A stretch of DNA of 21,076 nucleotides from Pseudomonadota bacterium (GTDB taxonomy: Bacteria > Pseudomonadota > Alphaproteobacteria > Caulobacterales > Caulobacteraceae). The translations under genes were made by a program, and so were the position numbers. Under the pieces are notes generated by a model that was not told the origin of the DNA, searched no databases, and was given only the letters and a program-made list of their open reading frames with translations. The stretch lies in assembly GCA_023451375.1 (NCBI GenBank), contig JAEXZS010000030.1, forward strand, positions 1 to 21,076. Direction: 5' to 3'. Position 1 is the first letter of the stretch. Every line of letters begins with the position of its first letter. Positions 7,274 through 13,737 of the stretch are shown piece after piece.

Positions 7274-7390
7274 ATGCATACGATGAACACCTCGATGTGG
7301 CTGGACAAGGTCGGCGCCGCCTTCGTCAACACGGTCATGATCGCCGCCCTGCCGACCGCCTTCGTCGCCATCCTGGTCCAGGCGCTCTGA
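7274..7390 (+). CDS. Candidate 38-aa single-pass membrane peptide
   Basis: A short frame starts at ATG 7274 with GGAG 8 bases upstream, one of the better ribosome binding sites in the window. The product has a polar N-terminus (MHTMNTSMWLDK) and one hydrophobic helix at about 14-37 ending at the C-terminus. Third positions are strongly G/C-rich, as in real genes here, whereas the leader is AT-rich. The frame is open further upstream (GTG at 7157), but that part is basic, polar and has atypical codon use, so I reject it. I do not recognise the peptide. It stands alone between rdgB (divergent) and the DUF2975 gene (160 bp downstream). Small membrane peptides of this kind often modulate a partner complex or stress response; no function is claimed. 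Confidence 0.6.
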   Translation: MHTMNTSMWLDKVGAAFVNTVMIAALPTAFVAILVQAL

Positions 7391-7549
7391 TCGTTCTTCA
7401 GCCAGTCCCCTTGGGCCGCGCCTCAGTTTCGATCAAGAGAGCTTTGACGATCTCGATGAAGACCGCGATGTATAGAGCCGCGTGTGGGTTCGCCGGACCC
7501 CGCGCGGCCGTCGCGCCAAACCCTCCGGCCTGAGAGGCCGAGACACGCC

Positions 7550-8152
7550 ATGCGCCTGCCGACGTTGCCAACGACGCCGAAGCCGGGCGGAGCGCATGCC
7601 CCGACCTTCCTGAATTCCGTCCGCGGCCTGGGCCCCGGATCCGTGTCCAGCGTGCTGAAGATCGCCTTGGACGTCGGCTATGTCCTCCTGGCCCTGATCA
7701 CCGGCGTGCTGCTGCTGCTGCTGGTCGCCGCCGTCTTCATTCCGCTGGACAATGTGAACGTGACCGTCAGCGGGGATTCCGGCGGGCGCCAGCTGCCCCT
7801 GACGCGGATGCTGCTGCTTTTCGGCCTGGGCGCCGTTACGGCCTATTTCGGCGGCTTCATGCTGATCCTGCGCAGCCTGCGCCGCATTTTCCGCACCCTG
7901 ACCATCGGCGATCCCTTCCATCCGCAGAACGTCCGTCGCCTGCGGCAGATCGGCCTGACCCTGGCGGTGGTGACCGGCGGCGTCTGGCTGGCCCAGGGCT
8001 TCGTCGCTGCCCGCCTGGCCCCCGGGGTGATGGAGCCGCAGGGCGTCGGCGAACTGCTGACGCCGATCTTCTCCGTGCTCATCGTCTTCGTGCTGGCGGA
8101 GGTGTTCCGCGAGGGCGCGCGCCTGCGCCGCGAATCCGAACTGACGATCTGA
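7550..8152 (+). CDS. DUF2975 family four-helix membrane protein
   Basis: With ATG 7550 as start the product is 200 aa, with four predicted membrane helices at about 38-64, 86-108, 132-154 and 170-186. The cytoplasmic-loop signature GDPFHPQNVRRLRQIG (120-135) is the diagnostic DUF2975 motif. The frame is open upstream to 7484, but that extension is Arg/Pro-rich noise; GAGAGG precedes ATG 7550. Function is unknown. DUF2975 proteins (YoaS in Bacillus) are usually encoded next to a small YozG-type HTH protein, exactly as here (23 bp downstream), which supports both calls and suggests a membrane protein that controls or is controlled by the HTH partner. Confidence 0.88.
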   Translation: MRLPTLPTTPKPGGAHAPTFLNSVRGLGPGSVSSVLKIALDVGYVLLALITGVLLLLLVAAVFIPLDNVNVTVSGDSGGRQLPLTRMLLLFGLGAVTAYFGGFMLILRSLRRIFRTLTIGDPFHPQNVRRLRQIGLTLAVVTGGVWLAQGFVAARLAPGVMEPQGVGELLTPIFSVLIVFVLAEVFREGARLRRESELTI

Positions 8153-8175
8153 GCCGTTTCGTCTAGGAATCGCCC

Positions 8176-8412
8176 ATGGCCATCCGCGTCCAACTCGATC
8201 GCGTCCTCGTCGAACGCCGCATGTCGCTGACCGAACTCGCCGACCGGGTGGGGGTGACGGTGGCGAACCTGTCGATCCTAAAGACGGGCAAGGCGCGCGC
8301 GGTGCGGTTCTCGACCCTGGACGCCCTGTGTCGCGAACTGGACTGCCAGCCCGGCGACCTGCTGGCGCACGAGCCCGGCCCGGCGGACTTCGAGGACGAC
8401 GAGGCGGCATGA
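8176..8412 (+). CDS. Small YozG-like Cro/C1-type HTH regulator
   Basis: This 78-aa protein is almost entirely one HTH domain. MSLTELADRVGVTVANLSILKTGKA (helices 2-3) and RFSTLDALCRELDCQPGDLLAHEP (closing helices) are typical of the YozG group. The acidic tail is EDDEAA. ATG 8176 has AGGA 8 bases upstream. It follows the DUF2975 gene by 23 bp and overlaps the Smr gene by ATGA (8409-8412), so all three are probably one transcript. Its likely role is control of this operon, possibly sensed through the membrane partner; that is inference from the conserved pairing, not from the sequence. Confidence 0.9.
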   Translation: MAIRVQLDRVLVERRMSLTELADRVGVTVANLSILKTGKARAVRFSTLDALCRELDCQPGDLLAHEPGPADFEDDEAA

Positions 8413-9005
8413 AGCGGCCGTCGGGCCAGGAGCCGCGCGACCGAACCGGCCTGACGCCCGAGGACCGCCGCATCTGGGGCCGCGTCACCGGCACCGTCAC
8501 CCCGCCGCGCAAGCGCAAGGCTGCCCGAGTCCAGACCGACAGCGCCCATGTCGAGGTGATGGCCCAGGTCTTGTCCGCCCTGGAGACCCGTCCGACGCCT
8601 CGACCCGCGCCAAAGCGCAAGACCGCGCCCGTGGCGCCGCCGGCCGGCGTCCGCGCCCCCGCCCCGCGTCCGGCCGCGCCGCCCGAGGATGTGGAGCCCA
8701 ACCGCAAGCGCCGCCTGACGCGCGAACGCGACCCGATCGAGGCGCGGATCGACCTGCATGGCTTCGGCCGGTTCGAGGCGGAGGATCAGCTGAGGGCCTT
8801 CCTGACGTCCTGTCAGGCGCGCGGCATGCGGGCCGTGCTGGTCATCACCGGACAGGGGCGGCTGGGCGGCGGGGTGATCCGCGCCGCCTTCGCCGACTGG
8901 ATGCACGCGCCGGCGCTGCGTTCGGTGGTGTCGGGCTACACCGTCGCCCACCAGAGGCACGGCGGAAACGGCGCCTTCTACGTCACCCTGCGCCGCAAGG
9001 GTTAG
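8409..9005 (+). CDS. Smr-domain protein (MutS2-type Smr nuclease domain, stand-alone)
   Basis: This 198-aa protein has a basic, Pro/Ala-rich N-terminal half (about 1-112, likely disordered, with PPRKRK and PAPKRK clusters) and a C-terminal Smr domain at 114-198. The Smr motifs are all present: IDLHGFGRFEAEDQL (the LDLHG motif at 114-118), VITGQG (145-150) and HQRHGGNGAFYV (181-192). Stand-alone Smr proteins are DNA- or RNA-nicking endonucleases of debated physiological role. The start ATG overlaps the HTH stop by four bases. The stop TAG is itself the first three bases of a palindromic element. Domain assignment is firm; the substrate is unknown. Confidence 0.92.
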   Translation: MKRPSGQEPRDRTGLTPEDRRIWGRVTGTVTPPRKRKAARVQTDSAHVEVMAQVLSALETRPTPRPAPKRKTAPVAPPAGVRAPAPRPAAPPEDVEPNRKRRLTRERDPIEARIDLHGFGRFEAEDQLRAFLTSCQARGMRAVLVITGQGRLGGGVIRAAFADWMHAPALRSVVSGYTVAHQRHGGNGAFYVTLRRKG

Positions 9006-9066
9006 AGCCTGATCGGCTGAGGTGGAATCGCTTCGCGATTCCGCTGATGCCGTGAATCAGGCTCTA
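9003..9066. repeat. Palindromic intergenic element A (REP/RIME-like)
   Basis: Outer arms TAGAGCCTGAT (9003-9013) and ATCAGGCTCTA (9056-9066) are perfect complements. Inside them GGAATCGC (9024-9031) and GCGATTCC (9035-9042) form an 8-bp stem with a 3-base TTC loop. The Smr stop codon lies in the left arm. The shape resembles dispersed alphaproteobacterial palindromes. Copy number elsewhere is unknown. Confidence 0.7.
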
Positions 9067-9078
9067 GCGTTATCCTGG

Positions 9079-9126
9079 AGCGAAATCTGAGCCGAGCTGG
9101 ACTGCGTCCAGCTCGACCGATTTCGC
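9079..9126. repeat. Palindromic intergenic element B, adjacent to A
   Basis: Outer arms GCGAAATC (9080-9087) and GATTTCGC (9119-9126) enclose a perfect 10-bp stem CGAGCTGGAC / GTCCAGCTCG (9093-9102, 9106-9115) with loop TGC. It ends four bases before the stop codon of the convergent 384-aa gene. Elements A and B together fill the whole 124-bp gap and could end both transcripts, though there is no T-tract. Confidence 0.68.
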
Positions 9127-9129
9127 GCT

Positions 9130-10284
9130 CTAGGCGGCCAAGGTCCCGACCATGTCCGCGGACTCGCCCCGACCCAGCAGGCCGGTCTCGAAGTCCATGA
9201 AGATGTCCATCAGCTCCTCGACGTTCACCGGCGGGGCGCCGGGACCGAAGCGGAAGCGCCAGTAGCTGACGATGTGCTGCACCGCGCCCAGCTGGTCGCC
9301 CAGACGCGAGAACATCGACGGCGCGTCCAGCAGGAAGTCGCGGAAGGCGATCGGCCGGCCCTCCTGCGTCAGCTTGGCGTAGGCGTCGTCGTAGACGCGC
9401 AGGGTGCGGCTGACCTCGTCGCAGGTCTTGATGATCCGTCCGCGCAGCACGTCGCGCCCCCGCGCGATGTACTCCTTGGCCTGCGGGTCCAGCGTGCCCA
9501 CCGGGCGGATGGTGCGCACGGCCTCGGCCACCGCCGCCACGTCGGTCAGCAGCGCCGCCAGGGTCCATTTGTAATAGAGGAAGCCATTCCAGCAGAAGAC
9601 GCCCTCCTCGTACTGCTCGGGCGCCAGGCGTAGGGTCTGGCGCAGGGCGTCCAGCTGGTTCCCCGGGGTGTTGGACAGGATCTTGGACGCCATGCGGGCG
9701 GCCGAGTCGTGCGCCACCGCCAGGGTGTCGCCGCCGAGGCTGAGCGTCACCAGCGGCTCAATCTCGCTGCGCACGAAGGCGGTCATCCGCTGCAGATCGC
9801 CCTCGCTGATCGAGAAATAGCAAGGGGCGGGGTCCAGCCCGCCGCGCCGCAACTGTTCACGCAGCAGAAACGGATCCAGCGAGGGCAGCCGATCGATCAG
9901 CCGAAGGGTCTCGATGTCCGGATGCGTCGACTGAACGCCGAAGGCTTCCGTCATCGATCGCTCGAAGCCGATCTGGTTGACGAAGACGTAGCGGCCACCG
10001 GTCTTCAGGTCGTCGTCCTCGATCGGGATGACCACCTTGGTGGCCACCTGGCGCCGGCCGGTGAACAGGTCGAACTCGTTGCGCCGCAAGCGGTGCTTGA
10101 TGATCAGCGACCGGTTCAGAGCGGGGGTCCGGAAGACCGGGCGCGCGGCCCAGTCCGGATTTCGCACGGCGCCGTCGGCGCGGCTGTCGCCGTTCTCCTC
10201 CCACACGCGCAGCAGGTTCAGCACCCGGGCGGTGGAGGCTGAGCCGCGGAGATGTTCGAGATTGCGGACGGCGCGGTCTGTCAT
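9130..10284 (-). CDS. Conserved-looking protein of unknown function, 384 aa
   Basis: I do not recognise this protein. ATG 10284 has GGGAG 7 bases upstream, and codon usage is normal for the window. There is no signal peptide or membrane helix, so it is probably cytoplasmic. The N-terminal ~120 residues look mixed alpha/beta (RRQVATKVVIPIEDDDLKTG, GRYVFVNQIGFE). The rest is mainly helical, with several Arg/Asp/Glu-rich helices (RGRDVLRGRIIKTCDEVSRT, VYDDAYAKLTQ) and only three Cys. A D/E-rich C-terminal helix (VEELMDIFMDFETGLLG) closes it. Neighbours give no clear hint: the TonB receptor lies 98 bp upstream on the same strand and the Smr operon converges from the left. I saw no Walker, nuclease or kinase motif. 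Confidence 0.8.
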   Translation of the reverse strand: MTDRAVRNLEHLRGSASTARVLNLLRVWEENGDSRADGAVRNPDWAARPVFRTPALNRSLIIKHRLRRNEFDLFTGRRQVATKVVIPIEDDDLKTGGRYVFVNQIGFERSMTEAFGVQSTHPDIETLRLIDRLPSLDPFLLREQLRRGGLDPAPCYFSISEGDLQRMTAFVRSEIEPLVTLSLGGDTLAVAHDSAARMASKILSNTPGNQLDALRQTLRLAPEQYEEGVFCWNGFLYYKWTLAALLTDVAAVAEAVRTIRPVGTLDPQAKEYIARGRDVLRGRIIKTCDEVSRTLRVYDDAYAKLTQEGRPIAFRDFLLDAPSMFSRLGDQLGAVQHIVSYWRFRFGPGAPPVNVEELMDIFMDFETGLLGRGESADMVGTLAA

Positions 10285-10382
10285 GAAGGGCTCCCCGGAT
10301 GAGGGAAGCTGTCACACAAAGATGACCAACGGCTTAGCTGGCCGAAACCGGACCTTCCCTAAGCGAAGGCTCGTCTCCGATA

Positions 10383-12803
10383 TCAGAACCGGGCGTTCAG
10401 GCTGACCCAGAAGCTGCGGCCCTTGTCCTTGTTGTTGTAGTGATCGAAGAACAGGGTCTCGTCGTCACCCAGATAGTCGCCGTTTTCGTCGATGTCGCGG
10501 AACTCGGCGTCATAGGTCGAGAAGTCCCGGTCCAGCAGGTTATTGACGCGCGCATTGACGGTCAGCCAGTCCGTCAGCTCGTACGCCCCGCCTAGGTTCA
10601 GAACGGTGTAGCTCTTGTAGAACAGCTCCTCGTTCGTGAGCGCGTGCAGGCCGCGATATCGCTTCGAGCGCATCTCGCCCGTCACTAGGAAGCTGAGCCG
10701 GGCGGTCGGGCGCCAGTCCAGCGAGGCGTTGGCCATGTGCCGGGCGCTGTTGCCCAAGGGGCGTCCGATCTCGGCGCCGCTCTTCTGCTCGCTGTCGGTG
10801 TAGGTGTAGTTGCCGCGCAAGCCCACCGTGTCGAGGATCCGCCAGCGTCCGGCGACCTCCACGCCGCGGATCACCACTTCGTCGATGTTGGTGGCGCGGC
10901 TGCTGCCGCCATAGCCCAGCTCGGCGTACTCGCCGCTGTCGGCGCAGGGCAGGACAAGGCCGGCGCCGCAGGGCTGGCTGGCGATCTTGTCCTCGAACGT
11001 GTTGTCGAAGGCGGTGACGTTGAAGTCGTGGCCCGCCGGGTGTTCCCAATAGACGGCGACCTCGGCGCTGACACTGGTTTCCGGCTGCAGGTTCGGATTG
11101 CCGAACATGGGCGATGTGCCCTGGCCGCCGAAGCCGACGATGCCGTCATAGAGCTGGGTCGTCTTCGGGGTCTTGAAGCCGGTCGAGACGCCGCCCTTGA
11201 TCGTCCACTGATCGTTCAGGCTGTAGACGCCATACAGGCGCGGGCTGAAGTGGTCGCCGAACACCTCGTGGTCGTCGTATCGGACGCCGGCGGTGATCGC
11301 CAGCGGCTCCAGCGCCTGCCAGGTGTCCTCGACGAACAAGGACCACATGTTGTGTTCCTGCTTCCGGCCGCGCGTGCCGCCCTCCAGGCCGAACACGCCG
11401 TCGGTCAGCTCGCCGCGAATGACCTGGGCGCCGACGACGGCGACGTGTTCGCCGGCCAGTTGGAACGGCATGTCGACCTGGGCGTCCAGGGTGTACTGGG
11501 CGCTTTCAAGCGTCCGCTTCGGCCTCGGCAGGAAGGTGGCCTCGGCCAGGTCCCGGCGCTCATCCACCGTCAGGCCGGCGTAGTCGCCCGTGCCGTCGAT
11601 CATCGCCAGAAGCAGTTCGCGCTCGGCCACGGTGAAGGGCATGGTGCGGCCTTCGTTGTTGGTGGCGACATGCGAAAGCGACACCCGGCTGTTGCCGAAG
11701 CTCCAGTCGCCTTCGTGGGTCAGCGCCCAGGCGTCACGCGTGAACTCCTGCGCGGCGGCGTATCCCACCCGGGGATTGGCCCGGCGCGACCAGGTCCCGC
11801 CGTTGCCGGCGCAGGCGGCCGCGTTGTTTCCGGCGGCGCCGAGGCAGAAGTTCCCCGCGCTCCAGATGCTGTCGATGTTGTCGACCGTGCCGACGGGATA
11901 TTCGGGCTGGCCGGCGTCGTTGACCTGGATGGCGTTGTTATACTCCTGTCTCGACGTGTCGTAGTCGAGCGTCAGGGTCTGGTTGGCCATCGGCGTGAAG
12001 GTCAGGGTGAGGCCGCCGGCGATGTTCTCGTTGTCCACCGTCTTGCCGCCGCCGCCGAAGCCCAACGACCGGACATGCTCATACCCGGCCGGGTCGACGA
12101 CCGTATCGTAGACGGGGTTGGAGGCGTCGCGATTGTACCAGCTGCCGCGCACGCTCAAGTTCAGCAGTCCGCGTACGATCGGGCCGTTGGCGTAGAGATC
12201 GACCGTGGTGTCGTCGCCGTACTCGTCGTTCGTCTCGAAGGTCCGACCGACGGTCAGCGAGCCGCTCCAACGGTCCAACGAGCGCTTGGTGATGATGTTG
12301 ATCACCCCGCCCATGGCGTCGGCGCCGTACAGGGTCGAGGCCGGGCCGCGCACCACCTCGATCCGTTCGATCGAGTCCAGCGGCGGGATATGGTTGAACT
12401 GGTTGCCGCCGAAATTATTGGGATAGATGTCGCCGTGGTTGTTCTGGCGACGGCCGTTGATCAGGATCAGGGTATAGTCCGATCCCATGCCCCGGATGGA
12501 GATGGAGCCCTGGCCCGTCTTGTCGCGGGTCTCGCCGATGTCGACGCCTTCCAGGTCGCGCACCGCGTCCAGCAGGGTCATGTAGGGACGGCGCTGCAGT
12601 TCTTCGGCGGTGATGACGCTGATGCTCGCCGGGGCGTCGACGATCTTCTGCTCGAAGCCGGCGGCGGTCACGACCACGTCGTCGACCTGGGCGACGGCCG
12701 GCGCCGGGACCTCTTCGGCCGTCGCCGTGCCCGCGGACAGGACGGACAGGGCCGACACCCCGGCGAAGAGGATCGCCCGACGACGCGAAGTTTGAAGCAG
12801 CAT
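10383..12803 (-). CDS. TonB-dependent outer-membrane receptor (FepA/CirA-like)
   Basis: This 806-aa protein has a signal peptide (1-29, ending TATA before EE), a candidate TonB box DDVVVTA at about 41-47, and a plug domain (VDAPASISVITAEEL ... ISIRGMG ... LILINGRRQ ... IERIEVVRGPASTLYGADAMGGVINIITKR). A 22-strand-barrel-type region follows, ending in the aromatic C-terminus FWVSLNARF that BAM recognises. The QNNHGDIYPNNFGGNQ plug insert and the overall wording are closest to catecholate-siderophore/colicin receptors. It imports a ligand across the outer membrane using TonB-ExbBD energy; an iron-siderophore is the likeliest, but the ligand cannot be read. An extracellular loop at about 315-335 carries two Cys that may form a disulphide. 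It is divergent from the HIG1 gene. A weak Fur-like site is upstream. Confidence 0.92.
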   Translation of the reverse strand: MLLQTSRRRAILFAGVSALSVLSAGTATAEEVPAPAVAQVDDVVVTAAGFEQKIVDAPASISVITAEELQRRPYMTLLDAVRDLEGVDIGETRDKTGQGSISIRGMGSDYTLILINGRRQNNHGDIYPNNFGGNQFNHIPPLDSIERIEVVRGPASTLYGADAMGGVINIITKRSLDRWSGSLTVGRTFETNDEYGDDTTVDLYANGPIVRGLLNLSVRGSWYNRDASNPVYDTVVDPAGYEHVRSLGFGGGGKTVDNENIAGGLTLTFTPMANQTLTLDYDTSRQEYNNAIQVNDAGQPEYPVGTVDNIDSIWSAGNFCLGAAGNNAAACAGNGGTWSRRANPRVGYAAAQEFTRDAWALTHEGDWSFGNSRVSLSHVATNNEGRTMPFTVAERELLLAMIDGTGDYAGLTVDERRDLAEATFLPRPKRTLESAQYTLDAQVDMPFQLAGEHVAVVGAQVIRGELTDGVFGLEGGTRGRKQEHNMWSLFVEDTWQALEPLAITAGVRYDDHEVFGDHFSPRLYGVYSLNDQWTIKGGVSTGFKTPKTTQLYDGIVGFGGQGTSPMFGNPNLQPETSVSAEVAVYWEHPAGHDFNVTAFDNTFEDKIASQPCGAGLVLPCADSGEYAELGYGGSSRATNIDEVVIRGVEVAGRWRILDTVGLRGNYTYTDSEQKSGAEIGRPLGNSARHMANASLDWRPTARLSFLVTGEMRSKRYRGLHALTNEELFYKSYTVLNLGGAYELTDWLTVNARVNNLLDRDFSTYDAEFRDIDENGDYLGDDETLFFDHYNNKDKGRSFWVSLNARF

Positions 12804-12831
12804 TATTATCCTCGAAAGATGCGAGCGCCTC

Positions 12832-12846
12832 TCAACATCATTCGCA
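12832..12846. promoter_or_regulatory. Weak Fur-box-like site upstream of the TonB receptor
   Basis: On the minus strand the 15-mer TGCGAATGATGTTGA lies 28 bp before the receptor start. Compared with the 7-1-7 Fur pattern TGATAAT-N-ATTATCA it matches at about 9 of 14 positions, with the left half much the better one. It would make sense for a siderophore receptor, but the score is marginal and the call is tentative. Confidence 0.3.
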
Positions 12847-12940
12847 AAGCTTCACCAAGAGGGGTGTGCGCTTCGGTCGCAGGCGCCGCGCCGCCGTGTC
12901 AGCGCTGGCGCGGATCGGCCGGCGCGCCTAAGAGTCGGAC

Positions 12941-13144
12941 ATGCAGCTGTTCGACATACTGATCCTGGTCGCCGTCGCCGCCGTCAGCGTGACGCTGGGC
13001 TTCGGCCTCTATTCGCTGTTCCGGGGCGGGGCCTATGCGCGGTCCAACTCCAACCGGCTGATGCGGCTGCGGGTCGGGCTGCAGGCCGTGGCGGTGCTGA
13101 TCCTGGTCGCCGGGATGCTGTGGAAGGCGACGAGTCGCGGCTGA
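12941..13144 (+). CDS. HIG1-domain small twin-membrane protein
   Basis: This 67-aa protein has two predicted membrane helices (about 4-27 and 45-62). Between them SNSNRLMRLRVGLQAVAV carries the conserved Arg-Val and Gln pattern of the HIG_1_N (hypoxia-induced gene 1) family. In mitochondria HIG1 proteins sit with cytochrome c oxidase; the bacterial role is less clear but inner-membrane. AAGAG is a weak ribosome binding site, 7 bases before ATG 12941. The stop TGA shares its A with the ATG of the adenosyltransferase gene, so the two are probably co-translated. Confidence 0.82.
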   Translation: MQLFDILILVAVAAVSVTLGFGLYSLFRGGAYARSNSNRLMRLRVGLQAVAVLILVAGMLWKATSRG

Positions 13145-13716
13145 TGGTTGTCCTGAACAGGATCTATACGAAGACCGGCGACCAGGGCCGCACGCGGCTG
13201 GCCTCGGGGGCTCAGGTGTCCAAGACCGACGCGCGGGTCGCGGCCTACGGCACGGTGGACGAGCTGAACGCCGTCATCGGGCTGGCGCGGCTGGCCAGCG
13301 GGCAGCATGACCGCATCGACGCCATGCTGGGGCGGATCCAGAACGAGCTGTTCGACCTGGGCGCCGACCTGGCCACCCCGCTGGACCCGCCGCCTGCCTG
13401 GGAGGCGCTGCGCATCGTCGAGAGTCAGACCGAGCGGCTGGAAGCCGAGATCGACTGGATGAACGAGAGCCTGAAGCCGCTGGACAGCTTCATCCTGCCG
13501 GGCGGCTCGGCCCTGTCGGCGCACCTGCACCTGGCCCGCACCGTCTGCCGCCGCGCCGAACGGCTGGCCGTCGCCCTGATGGAGACCGGCGAGGCGGTGA
13601 ACCCCGAGGCGGTGAAATACCTCAACCGCCTGTCCGACCACCTGTTCGTCGCCGCCCGCCGCGCCAACGCCAACGGCGCGGCCGACGTGAAGTGGAAGCC
13701 GGGAGCGACGCGCTAG
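13144..13716 (+). CDS. PduO-type ATP:cob(I)alamin adenosyltransferase
   Basis: The 190-aa protein has TKTGDQGRT at 9-17 (the ATP-binding N-terminal motif of the PduO class), YGTVDELNAVIG at 35-46, RTVCRRAER at 132-140 and YLNRLSDHLFVAAR at 159-172, all hallmarks of the trimeric family. It transfers the adenosyl group of ATP to cob(I)alamin, making coenzyme B12 for mutases such as methylmalonyl-CoA mutase. The length is normal and the gene intact. The start overlaps the HIG1 stop by one base. No cobalamin riboswitch is visible upstream, and no other B12 gene is in the window, so this looks like salvage/adenosylation rather than part of a synthesis cluster. Confidence 0.95.
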   Translation: MVVLNRIYTKTGDQGRTRLASGAQVSKTDARVAAYGTVDELNAVIGLARLASGQHDRIDAMLGRIQNELFDLGADLATPLDPPPAWEALRIVESQTERLEAEIDWMNESLKPLDSFILPGGSALSAHLHLARTVCRRAERLAVALMETGEAVNPEAVKYLNRLSDHLFVAARRANANGAADVKWKPGATR

Positions 13717-13727
13717 GCGCCGCTCCC
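13701..13727. terminator. Possible hairpin terminator between adenosyltransferase gene and speY
   Basis: GGGAGCG (13701-13707) pairs perfectly with CGCTCCC (13721-13727); the GCGC motifs inside the loop may extend it. It spans the adenosyltransferase stop codon and lies 11 bp from the convergent speY stop. There is no T-run, so a terminator role is weakly supported. Confidence 0.4.
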
Positions 13728-13737
13728 GCACGGCCGA

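Noticed and set aside
10308..10330. Second Pho box upstream of the 384-aa gene (CTGTCACACAA)
   Set aside because: Only the first unit matches; the next unit AGATGAC agrees at 3 of 7 positions, and the orientation is opposite to the gene.
12804..12940. Cobalamin riboswitch between the TonB receptor and HIG1/adenosyltransferase
   Set aside because: The gap is 137 bp and I see no B12-box core (GCCACTG-like) or typical fold; too short and no motif.
10737..12962. 741-codon open frame on the plus strand opposite the TonB receptor
   Set aside because: It is an antisense shadow of a GC-rich gene: its sequence is Ala/Val/Gly/Asp/Arg-rich with no domain, and the receptor on the other strand has every expected motif.
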